Source: Epithemia pelagica
Lineage: Eukaryota > Bacillariophyta > Bacillariophyceae > Surirellales > Surirellaceae
Direction: 5' to 3'
Length of the DNA stretch: 64,000 nt
NCBI GenBank assembly: GCA_946965045.2
Contig: OX337234.1
Coordinates: forward strand, 2,542,001 to 2,606,000
Every line of letters starts with the position of its first letter. The stretch's first letter is position 1. Made by a program: the position numbers and the translations under genes. The notes below the pieces were generated by a model. The model was given only the letters and a program-made list of their open reading frames with translations. It had not been told where the DNA came from and ran no database searches. Of this stretch, positions 28,896-37,921 are shown piece by piece.

Positions 28896-31800
28896 ATGGC
28901 TTCATCATCAACACCAGTTTCTGCCATTACAGATCCATCTTTCGAGACTAATAACCCAAGCACATCTAATGCAGGTGGCGCCGCCATGTCAACACCAAGC
29001 ACCTCTTCCGAAACACCGGAAGTGCCTTCAACAATTGAGAGGACTGATACTACAGATCAAGTCTCTGGACACTTGACTCCTGTTGTTTCTGTTGCTGCCC
29101 CTGTTGAAGATCGAAACGCAGCCATCAAAGCAGAAAAAGATTTATGCCTCCTACATGAGAGGAAATCTGAATATTATATGTTCAGCAAGCAGAAGCGACC
29201 AAGTCCAACATGGGATCATTGTCTTCAATTTGATGCTGCAGCTATGTATGCCTTTTTTGAAAGCCTTAACGATGACTCTCGTTATTTGACCCCTACAACT
29301 GGCCTTGGACAAGTCAAGTTATATCTGTATTCCCTGAAGAAACCCAAAAAAGATGGCCCTGATTTTGATTACTCATATAATTTATCCCAATCTCTTGTTT
29401 TATGCAAGCACTGCTTCTATGATGATGGAACTCCGTTGAAACAATGCTTGCACAAGCTACACAAGGGTGCCGTGTCTAATTTTCAAAAACACATCCACAA
29501 GTGTCATTCCAATGTCAAGAGGCTCAGTCTACGCAAGAGTTGTGATGAAACCGCATCAAGGAAAAAATTGAAAACCCTTGATTCATATGTGAAAGTCTCA
29601 AGACAAGAAGACAAAGACAAGGCAATAAAAAAATACCAAGAAAGTTTGCAGACCTTTATAAACGACTCTGCCGTATCTAAATACAACCTTGAGAAGCCAC
29701 GATTCAAAGCAATGATGCAGAATGCGTACAATCTTGTCCATGATCATGGTGGCAGCCCTGAAGACTTGATGATGGGTGTTCACAGATTTACCACATTACA
29801 AGACAAATCTTTCACTGACCAACGCACTGTTATTCGAACAGCCATCCACTCGGTCCAGCTGTGGTTCCAGCATCACACGCCTTCTGCACAAAAGTTTATC
29901 TCACTTTGCCAAGATCTCTGGGATGGCAAACGCCGTGAACTGCTTGGCATTTCCCTCATGTTCATCCATCCAGCGACGATGGCATTTTTTAAAGTATCTG
30001 CCGGTCTTGTCCACAGCAGTGGCAAGAAATCCGACCAAATCTGTGCGGACACTGAGGCTATTCTCAGTCTTTACAACATTTCCAAAAGAGACCTATATCG
30101 CCCAGTGAACGACACAACAAATGCCGCCCTGAAGGCTGGCAGGTTGATTGTTGGTTGCAAGGATTCGGGGACCTGTGGCATGCATAAATGTGAACTCATT
30201 CTCAAGCATGCCACAGGTCAGCTTGTGAGGAAGAAGAACAAGGAAGCTGTAGATCCGTTCCCTATTTTGGAAAATCTTCGAAAGAAGGCGAGGAAGTTTG
30301 CATCGTATCTAATGGATAGAAAATCAAAATCAAGGTACAAGGTATTCCATGAGTTTGTCGTGAACAAGAGGGGAAGCAAGAAAGGTGCGTTGCATTTGGA
30401 ACTGGCAAATGACACGCGTGTATCTGGGACAATATTCATGTACCAGAGTATGGAGAGAGCCTTCTTTGATCTCTACTATTTCCTGATGGATGAAAGCTGC
30501 CCAAAAGAACTCGTTGATCTTCAATTGTCACCCGAGGAATGGCAACAGTTAGCAGAAGCAGAAGCTGTCCTTCGGTCTACACAAATTTTGTCTCTTGACT
30601 TGCAGACAAACATCCCTGGCGCTGTAGCAATTTCTCCTCTCCTTGTATGTTTTGCCAAATCAAAAATCCCTAAGACAAAAGATGACTTTGTGGAGGGCAT
30701 TGTTGTTATTGACAACAACTCACCACCCTGGTGTGCCGCCGATACTCTACACAAAAACCTCCCGAAGACCAGAAGAGCCATCAGTAGCTGTAGAGATGGT
30801 ACTGCGCAGCTGGTGGCTCGACTGGTGAAGAACTACGACGAGTACTTCACCCACCAAGCAGATGACGATTGGATGGCCATGTTCTGCCATCCATTCATGG
30901 CAGAACACGGGATAAGCATTCTTGTCGAAAAGGCAAAGGTTGCAAGTAAAGAAAAGAGAGAGGGCCAGAAGGACAAGTTCATTGATGCAGTTGCAGCAAT
31001 GATCAAACTCCCTGATGATGGTACTATACAAGATACCAGTGTGGGTGCGAATGGAAGTTCCATGTCTCCCACCAATGGACACACCCAAGTGACAGATTCG
31101 CAACAGGAAGAAGACAGTAAGTAACATGTTTGTTAGTGCCCCATACTAGTATGGCATTGTATTGGGTATGGCACTCACAACTTGTTTCAGACATTGAAAT
31201 TGACCCCTTCTTTGATGTCGGGGGTCCAGACCTGTCCACTACAGATGCTGGTGCACGTACTAATATGGTTGCATCTAGAGAGGCTATGGCTAAACAGATG
31301 GCGACCTCTGAAGTGACCAGTTATCTCATGTATGCAAAAACAATGAACTGGAAAGAAGTGATATCAGCCCATCCAAGCCCATTGTTTCAGAGCATCGGCC
31401 AAAAGGACAAAGACTTGCCCTGGACCAGGCAGCTTGTGTCGTATGCGGTTCACAAAAACATTAAGGAGCTGTGGAAGTTATTCGATGTGCTTAATTGGTG
31501 GAATGACTTTGGACGACAGCACTACCCCCATGTCATGATGGTGGCAAGTGTCACGTTGGCTCGGCCATACTCTAATGCACAACAAGAAAGGGATTTTTCC
31601 CTGGCAACTTGGTTCGATGGGAACCTCGTACAAAAACAAAAACCAGCAACTTTGGAAAAAAGGCTGATGACGTGCCTAAATAGAGAGCCTGTGAAGATGC
31701 TAGAGGAAACTCTGCATCAACTTGATCCCAAATATAAAGTGGCAGAAACTGAAGATGAGGATGCCGGTCCAACCATGGAGTCGGCAGATGAGGATAACCC

Positions 31801-31900
31801 GAACAGTACCAGTAGCGAAGATGAAGAGGAGATCGATCAAGCTGTAGACGATATGGATGGTGCAAACAACGAAGAAGGAGACGATATTCTTGGATTTTAG
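28896..31900 (+). CDS. hAT family transposase (element 2), two exons
   Basis: Exons 28896..31116 and 31191..31900 around a 74-base intron (donor GTAAGT, acceptor TTGTTTCAG); the junction reads ...QQEED-N-IEIDPFFDVGG and gives 976 residues. A BED-like zinc finger is at about residues 168-205 (VLCKHCF, HIHKCH). The core includes QDLWDGKRRELLGISL (first acidic position), D406 in VNDTTNAALKAGRLI, the CxxH-type block MHKCELILKHATG, and, in exon 2, E873 in NAQQERDFSLATWF, the hATC-region Glu motif. The tail is acidic. If unspliced the protein stops before the last catalytic Glu, so splicing decides activity. Start is the first ATG of the long frame. Confidence 0.86.
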
Positions 31901-31935
31901 GTAAATGTTTAGTTATTGTGAGAGATGGTTTGTGG

Positions 31936-33398
31936 TTAGCAGTATGCTTGTTGTCGTGTATACCCGATGCCAATGCTCATACGTAGAACAGAGTTCCATG
32001 TAGTGGGATAAACGGACTTGTGATAAACGTCCGCTCTGAAGATGATAATGTTGCCGTAGTCCAGTGAACAAAAAGTTGCACGACGCTTGACCTTTCCGTT
32101 ACCCCGGTGGCGGCTGCTAAACTCCATTCCACCACCACCAGAGTCTTTGCATAGACCAAATTGGATGATGATCGGGTAGAGGTAGGATGGAAATGATTTG
32201 TTGCCTGCCAGTTCTAATGCATCTTCAACGTCTCCTTCATGAGGCAGGTCAAGGTGGTATCCAGCTTCCTTGTCTTTGGGAGGATCTGAATGCCCTGAAT
32301 GACAAAAAGAGAACGTTTATTGGGGACGAAGTGCATGAGAGGATAGCAAGAAAAGTAGGGACAACATGTGAGTCGAGTGTGTGAAGTGTGAAGAAGGAAG
32401 CAGCAAGAAAAGTGGGGACACATTGCATGAAGTAAAAAGCAAGAAAAGTGGGGACAAAACGTGAGCCGAGTGTATGAAGCAGAGAACAGCAAGATAAGTG
32501 GGGACACATTGCACGAAATAAAAAGCAAGAAAAGTGGGGACAAAACGTGAGCCGAGTGTATGAAGCAGAGAACAGCAAGATAAGTGGGGACACATTGCAC
32601 GAAATAAAAAGCAAGAAAAGTGGGGACAAAACGTGAGCCGAGTGTATGAAGCAGAGAACAGCAAGATAAGTGGGGACACATTGCACGAAATAAAAAGCAA
32701 GAAAAGTGGGGACAAAACGTGAGCCCAAGAACAAAAAAGGTGAGAGACAACGACAGCAGCCAATGGAATAAGGACATGATAATGAGAGTATCAATCTGCT
32801 TACAGCTGAATAGGTATGGCGAGGCCCACTTGTGATGGGGAAATGATTTCTCAATCCACTTCCCAATAATCAGTGAAATCCATTCCAGTTGAGAGTCGCA
32901 GGCTGCTCCGAGTTCAGAGACGGGGCACAAGGGGAGCACAACGAACTGTGCTCCCTTGGTGTGGGCAAATCGATTCCAATGCCTGCCTTCCGCGCAGTGC
33001 ATGGCATCGTAGTAGAGTGTGTCTTGAATTTGGTGGTCGAGGGCATGCTGCATATATGCAAAACCCCTGCTGTTCAGCTGCCCCCATACATCGTCGCGTC
33101 GTACTCTGTAACAGAGATATTTCACTTGGATGTCGCAAACATCTTCAACAAACGGCGTGATCTTGGTTGCCTGTCCATCTGCATTTCTGCTTCGTGGATA
33201 TCTTTCTATATGACTTGGGACAGTAAGTGATTCCATCCATTCAAAAATTGCTTTTTTCATTTTTCGTTGCTTCTTCTTCTTCGCCGATTCATGACTTGGA
33301 CATGTATCAAAGTAGTTCCCTTCACCCAAAGTAAAAAGAGGGTGAGGGCCATAGGGAATCAATGGATTTCTTTTTGTTCGTTGAAGAGAGTTGTTCAT
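31936..33398 (-). CDS. 2-oxoglutarate/Fe(II) dioxygenase-like protein carried by hAT 2
   Basis: Two exons on the minus strand, 33398..32804 and 32294..31936, with a 509-base intron (donor GTAAGC, acceptor tcattCAG) that contains the 86-bp repeat array. The phase-1 join makes ...SPYLFS-W-HSDPPKDKEAGYHLDL. Spliced length 317 residues. Iron-ligand candidates: H212-x-D214 in GYHLDLP (or H200-x-D202), distal H290 in FRADVYHKSVY, and R303 in NSVLRMSIGIGY as the 2-oxoglutarate carboxylate contact, with strands LYPIIIQFGL and YGNIIIFRAD between, the standard double-stranded beta-helix order. Family members oxidise DNA/RNA bases, lysines or small molecules. It is within the TIRs of the hAT element and convergent with its transposase. 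The upstream frame is open to 33479; ATG 33398 is the first ATG. Confidence 0.72.
32345..32722. repeat. 86-bp tandem repeat array inside the dioxygenase intron
   Basis: Three perfect 86-base units start at 32461, 32547 and 32633, preceded by a diverged unit (about 32368-32460). Every unit holds two AAGTGGGGACA cores, giving at least eight in all plus a variant at about 32355. The core is the complement of the GTCCCCAC motif at the left end of the element. Confidence 0.93.
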
Positions 33399-33534
33399 TG
33401 TGCATCTGTTTGATTGCCATTTCCTTGGTGTGATGTTCCAGGATGTAGAACTGGTGCAGGCACGTTGTACGTTGTCCAACGTGGAGGTGGGGGTGACCTA
33501 TGACTCGCGACTAACATGGCGGGATTCTTGGCAA

Positions 33535-33735
33535 GTACTACTCGAGTATACTCGAGTACTTGCGAGTATATACTCGATACTCATACTCTCTATACATTCT
33601 ATGGACGAGTAATCATTGATACTCGTACTCGTACAGCCAGGAGTGATTCAGTACTCGTACTCGAACGTGTAGGAGTACAGAAGTATATAATGAGTACTCG
33701 TACTCTCACATTTGGGCTGTACTCGATAATCATAC
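33535..33735. repeat. right subterminal array of TACTCGAGTA words (hAT 2)
   Basis: Mirror of the left array: many ACTCG/CGAGT words including ACTCGAGTATACTCGAGTA, ending about 30 bases before the right terminal inverted repeat. Confidence 0.8.
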
Positions 33736-33776
33736 TCTAGCTAATTTTAGGTCGATTACTGATCCCAGAGCAGGAC

Positions 33777-34365
33777 AGACCATGAAAGAGTTGACAGGCA
33801 GACCACTAAAAGGCGGACACCTAGTCGGTGCCTTTACTTCTTAAGTTGTAAGGAAATCAAAGTAAAGTACAAAAGTAAAGTACTTTGTCAAAAATGGTAC
33901 TTTGGGCCTTTGAGTCCTTCCCGAGCTCCCACCTCTTTGCCATGCCGAGATGGTTTGTCTTTGATTGCAATGCTAACAGAGCAGAAGGACAAATAGAGAT
34001 AGAACAGTTTTCAGTTAACATTAGATTCGATCAATCCACAGAATAGATCTGCTTCATGTTGTGGGGGGAATAGGGTCACCCTCTTTCCACTCAGAGGTCA
34101 CTGACTTTGCTTCCAAAGAAAGTGGAGGCCGCATCCCAAAGATCCAACTCAAAGAACATTTGCAGGATTCCCGTTGGTCCTCCCTTAGCTCCCCCCAGGC
34201 CTGATCAGGTAGCACCATACAATCAGCCCACGGAGGGAAGGAGGCGGGCAACTCACAAAGAACTTCCAGCCAGAGCCAAAGGAGCAGGAGCCAGTGCCTT
34301 ACCATGTCGGCGTCTGGACATCCTGTTGGTCTCTGTACCCCCCACATCGAAGCCATCTTGTCCTC
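33777..34365. other. junction between hAT 2 and the DIRS-like element
   Basis: Holds the GCGGACACCTAGTCGG partner sequence (33813-33828), an AAAGTAAAGTAC-rich patch (33850-33900) and the 3' flank of the DIRS recombinase ORF. I could not define DIRS-type terminal repeats here. Confidence 0.4.
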
Positions 34366-36027
34366 TCACATTTCTTGAGTGTAACGTAGAAATGGCGCCA
34401 GCAGCAACGTCGGATCTGTATATGTTTGATCCATTGGTCCTCCTTCTTTCCTTGTTCCTGACGATTCTTTAACACGCCATCTGTTGATGATGTCTGTGTC
34501 TGAGACTGATACATTCATCTCTTTAGCTCGCGTGTTGGATCCTCTTCTGAAAGACCGGAAGTTTGAATACTTGTTTACAATATCTTCTTCATCACCGATG
34601 GCGTGAGAAGGAAATAGGTGCGGCTTTTGGTTCCAAACTTGCATGAGATGGGAGTGAAATATCTCATCAATGTCTCGGGATGATATTTTCGTTCCATTTC
34701 GATGAGTCATCAACGGTCCCTTGGTCCTGTTATTGTCTTTGGAGAGAAGCACCGCTCGCCGAACCCACGTTCGGACTTCGATGCCACTTTTCGTGATGTC
34801 GCTACACGGCAGCAAATGCGCCCTCTCGACGTTTTCACCCTTGAATTGGCCCCACAGTGCTATTACCACACAACTGGCACGATGGCGCAAAGAATCTCCA
34901 TGACGTAGTAGCCCTTCCAAGTCTAGGAGGAAACCTTCTGGTCCTCTTAGAGACAACACATATGCCACCACGAAGAAAGTCCCTGCCATGACCTGCGTGT
35001 ATTGCCAGTCCAAGGATTGCGAGTTCACCACCGAGTGCTCAATCGAGTCGAGTACCGCTGATAAGAGATCGGGTGTGATAGCTTGATCCGGACGCCAGTC
35101 CTGTCCCATTCGCCTTTTGAGACCTTCAGCGAATCTTGAAAACCAAAGAGAGCCACTCTCGTCGTTGCCGATTCTACTCGCCGTTTTTCCATTGTTGTCC
35201 ACAAGTACCATCGAAGCCGAGTCCATTAACGTGGATGGGGTGGTTCGTACATAGTTCGAATAGGCTGACCGAATCCTCCTTACCGAGTCAAATTGCTTAT
35301 GGCTCTTGTGATATTTGCCTTGGTTTCTTGAGTCGTCAAGCATGAGGAACGCCAAATGATATCCACAATGATTGTGAGGAGGGAAGGGTGTCGCCCTCTC
35401 AAACGGGCCGTATGGGATTCCGACTTTTGCCGACCTTTCAATCATTTTTCTCACCAAGGCACCGTTCTGTTTTACCGTGCTGGATGCTCTGCTCCAAAAG
35501 GCATCGAGATTCATCCTTCGAATGCATAGCATAAGGTAGGTTTCTTGCACATCGCTGCGAATTGGATCTTGGAATCGCAGTTTGCGAAATATGCACAAGT
35601 CGCACTCGAAGGGGGTGATTAGATGGTCGCCCTTCCTTGCCTTCAGAAAGTCCTCCGATCGATCTCTAGTTTGATGTTTCCAACTTTCTGCGACTAGTCG
35701 GTCTTGATCGTCTTGTCCATAGGAGGTGTTTTTGCTAGCAATGTAGAATCCGTCATCTTCGTTCAAAGAATAACACTCTGGACACCATGCTTTCCGACAT
35801 GGTGGCCAGTTTCCAACACTGAATGCAAAGTTTCCGCAAAAGATCCCGTCCACCCAGTTCATCAATTTTCCACAGTTCTCGCAATTTCCTTTCCACTGCG
35901 AACATTTTTGGCGTCCTGCGCAGCTGCCATGGTTTTGACCTGAGAAAAGGAAAAGCAAAACCAACGATGAGTGGCTCATAATTTTCACGGGGCCAAAATG
36001 ATGTTCCGGCTGGGATTTCGATGACAA
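34366..36027 (-). CDS. tyrosine recombinase of the DIRS-like element
   Basis: Up to 553 residues, the true start being uncertain because the first part overlaps the RT/RNase H ORF. A Cys-rich segment (SCAGRQKCSQWKGNCENCG..., WPPCRKAWCPECY) suggests a zinc-binding amino terminus. The carboxy part is the phage-integrase-like domain: GTFFVVAYVLSLRGPEGFLL contains the first catalytic Arg region, then RSFRRGSNTRAKE at the HxxR box position (Arg where His is usual), and IINRWRVKE followed by MDQTYTD with the nucleophile Tyr. Such enzymes insert a circular DNA copy without target duplication. The missing His may be a lineage feature or a sign of decay. Confidence 0.75.
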   Translation of the reverse strand: MSSKSQPEHHFGPVKIMSHSSLVLLFLFSGQNHGSCAGRQKCSQWKGNCENCGKLMNWVDGIFCGNFAFSVGNWPPCRKAWCPECYSLNEDDGFYIASKNTSYGQDDQDRLVAESWKHQTRDRSEDFLKARKGDHLITPFECDLCIFRKLRFQDPIRSDVQETYLMLCIRRMNLDAFWSRASSTVKQNGALVRKMIERSAKVGIPYGPFERATPFPPHNHCGYHLAFLMLDDSRNQGKYHKSHKQFDSVRRIRSAYSNYVRTTPSTLMDSASMVLVDNNGKTASRIGNDESGSLWFSRFAEGLKRRMGQDWRPDQAITPDLLSAVLDSIEHSVVNSQSLDWQYTQVMAGTFFVVAYVLSLRGPEGFLLDLEGLLRHGDSLRHRASCVVIALWGQFKGENVERAHLLPCSDITKSGIEVRTWVRRAVLLSKDNNRTKGPLMTHRNGTKISSRDIDEIFHSHLMQVWNQKPHLFPSHAIGDEEDIVNKYSNFRSFRRGSNTRAKEMNVSVSDTDIINRWRVKESSGTRKEGGPMDQTYTDPTLLLAPFLRYTQEM

Positions 36028-37921
36028 GGTCGCAAGCTTTGTGCATTAGTCTGTACCACCGCGGGGTAAGCAGACGATGGCACAAGAATACATGAGTTGA
36101 TTTTGGTCTCTTGTGTCTGATCTTTCGGAGCTCCTCCAGGGCGGCATCCGCAGCGCCAGCTGGAGGGCTCCAGACAAAGTGTCCTGGCCTCAGTATGGGC
36201 AGGGACAGTTTGTTTGACTCCGTGGGCATTGTCCAGCCTCGAATGTCGTGGGCGGTTGTAAACCAGTCCATGGGGGTTAGCCATTCCGTCTTTGGCCCCA
36301 GCCAGGACTTGACCCATCCCATCAGGGAGTCCGACATCTGAATCGGTGTCTTGTGCAGAGGGATGAAAGAGAGCATTGGCTGGCCGGCCATGACACCCTC
36401 GTTTAGTTGACCTCTAGAAATTCCATCCACCCCCCATGCAATCATTCTCTTCCCCGAGACATGCGAAATATGCAGTCTCAGTGAATAGGCCATTTCAAGA
36501 CGTCGCAAACGAATTACAAGGTCGAGCAATTTAGGGCTGGAAGACGAGCCTTTATAGAAACATCTTTCGACTGTGGAGTTGTCTGTAAAGAAAAAGACCT
36601 CCGAAGACTTCAGCGACCCTTTGTTCGCTTCCTCTTCCAACGCTTCCACGCAGTTGGTGAATTCCCTCCAGTTTGAGGATTCTCCAACCACAACATCGCT
36701 GTCCCAAACTCCAATTCTGTATGATAACCCCTTTTGCGGTAATTGAATCGCCGAACCAAAACCGGCACCTGATGCATCTCCGGATCCGTACAAAGCTATG
36801 AAGATGGTTTCGCAGCGGACCTTTATGACTGGAGGGTCGTCACAGTCGAAGAGTGCCACCAGTGCCCCAACATCCGTTTTTAACCTTGGTACCCCGGATA
36901 TTTGAGGCGGAGGTTTGTCAGCGTTGTCACCGTCGTCACCAAAACCACACAGTGTGTCGTATTCACGTGCATCCAGTTTTTCTTGTAGCTCAGTAACCCA
37001 TTCTCTAGCTGAAAGTTTCCATCCTTCCGTGTTGCGTCCGCCTCGCCACATGTTTATTGATAGATAAAAGCCTTTGAGAAATGGCATCATGCACGCATAA
37101 GTCATTGCCAGATGGACTAGGAACCCAACATCGCGTTGCATTTGTTTGTGGGAGAAAGAGGGGGAGTCAGAGCTGTCGTAGGCTTTCTTGTACTGTTCGA
37201 TGATGGCCTTCCCCTTTTCCCACTTTGCTTGAGTGACTGTTTTCGACACAGCCGTGTCTGAAATATGTTGGACGGACCCAGCCCAAGCTCCCGGTGTTTT
37301 GGAGGGTGGTCGTCGCTTTCTGGGAGCGTCCTGGATTCCGAAGTATTGGAGGCGCGCAGCCAACTGTCGACCTACTTGCCAGGCATTTTCCGCCGAAGAT
37401 CCGATGATTCGAATGTCGTCCATGTAGGTGACAGAGTCCCCAGCAATGGAGTTTGTCCGCGAGTTCCATTTCATTATCCAAGGGCGTACCGGAGAGTAAT
37501 CAGCCGAGCCTGGAATATTGAAGCGAACCTCGTCAAATCCACATGGGTTGAAGAGATCGTGCGGGGATCCACGAGCAACTTCTTCGGCCAAGTAGAATTG
37601 TTCCACCGCATGAAACGGGCTGGGAAGCATGCCCATGAACAATCTATTCCACCGAACTTTGTCGGCGCAGCCAGCCTCCAAAAGATCCGAAGGGAACAAG
37701 TCCTTGATGGGTCGAAGATCAACTCCAGCAAATGGCCGCAAATTCAGGTCCATAGGAAAATTAAGAAACATTTCCCCTAGGTCCATATCGCCGCAGTAGG
37801 AGGCCGTCGTAAGCAGACGCAATGAAGTCTCCGCCGTCGGAAGCCAGAAGTTTGGTGCCCATAAGGAGTCGTTAAGGCCAGAACTGGTACCGTTGTATAC
37901 CATGCGTATATCAGTTTCACC
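35753..37921 (-). CDS. reverse transcriptase / RNase H of the DIRS-like element
   Basis: The frame is open from just after the TAG at 37922 (first ATG 37903, 716 residues). Landmarks: IRMVYNGTSSGLNDSLWAPNFWLPT, GDMDLGEMFLNFPM (first catalytic Asp region), SVTYMDDIRIIG (YMDD box), then an RNase H domain with GSGDASGAGFGSA, ESSNWREFTNCVEALEEE, FFFTDNSTVERCFY and HISHVSGKRMIAWGVDGISRG, all typical of DIRS elements. The expected upstream residues DYFDVP-K-GETDIRMVYNG are present but the Lys codon is TAG, separating this ORF from the preceding one. A possible intron (gtgaaaatt...tttctcag) near 35940-35985 could alter the C-terminus. Confidence 0.87.
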   Translation of the reverse strand, partial: GETDIRMVYNGTSSGLNDSLWAPNFWLPTAETSLRLLTTASYCGDMDLGEMFLNFPMDLNLRPFAGVDLRPIKDLFPSDLLEAGCADKVRWNRLFMGMLPSPFHAVEQFYLAEEVARGSPHDLFNPCGFDEVRFNIPGSADYSPVRPWIMKWNSRTNSIAGDSVTYMDDIRIIGSSAENAWQVGRQLAARLQYFGIQDAPRKRRPPSKTPGAWAGSVQHISDTAVSKTVTQAKWEKGKAIIEQYKKAYDSSDSPSFSHKQMQRDVGFLVHLAMTYACMMPFLKGFYLSINMWRGGRNTEGWKLSAREWVTELQEKLDAREYDTLCGFGDDGDNADKPPPQISGVPRLKTDVGALVALFDCDDPPVIKVRCETIFIALYGSGDASGAGFGSAIQLPQKGLSYRIGVWDSDVVVGESSNWREFTNCVEALEEEANKGSLKSSEVFFFTDNSTVERCFYKGSSSSPKLLDLVIRLRRLEMAYSLRLHISHVSGKRMIAWGVDGISRGQLNEGVMAGQPMLSFIPLHKTPIQMSDSLMGWVKSWLGPKTEWLTPMDWFTTAHDIRGWTMPTESNKLSLPILRPGHFVWSPPAGAADAALEELRKIRHKRPKSTHVFLCHRLLTPRWYRLMHKACDLVIEIPAGTSFWPRENYEPLIVGFAFPFLRSKPWQLRRTPKMFAVERKLRELWKIDELGGRDLLRKLCIQCWKLATMSESMVSRVLFFERR

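Larger units (their letters stand above)
28439..33768 (+). mobile_element. hAT transposon 2, two-gene element with transposase and 2OG dioxygenase
   Basis: 5,330 bases flanked by the perfect 8-base duplication AGCAGGAC (28431-28438 and 33769-33776). Terminal inverted repeats: left CTGGGATCTGTAATCGAG, right (complement) CTGGGATCAGTAATCGAC. Next to each end is a dense array of TACTCGAGTA-type words (28449-28690; 33535-33735). A second motif, GTCCCCAC, occurs twice near the left end and at least eight times in the opposite orientation in the right half. Two convergent genes fill the middle: transposase 28896-31900 (plus) and a dioxygenase-like gene 33398-31936 (minus), with only 35 bases between their stop codons. 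Both genes are therefore inside one mobile unit. Confidence 0.88.

Noticed and set aside
32249-32866. Minus-strand frames with repeated CPHLSCCSLLHTLGSR-type peptides
   Set aside because: They are translations of the 86-bp tandem repeat, which lies inside the predicted intron of the dioxygenase gene; no independent protein evidence.
32889-33230. Plus-strand frame opposite the hAT-borne dioxygenase, ending next to a GTAAGT donor-like site
   Set aside because: The minus-strand frame splices into a coherent dioxygenase with catalytic residues, whereas the plus frame leads to no recognisable exon.
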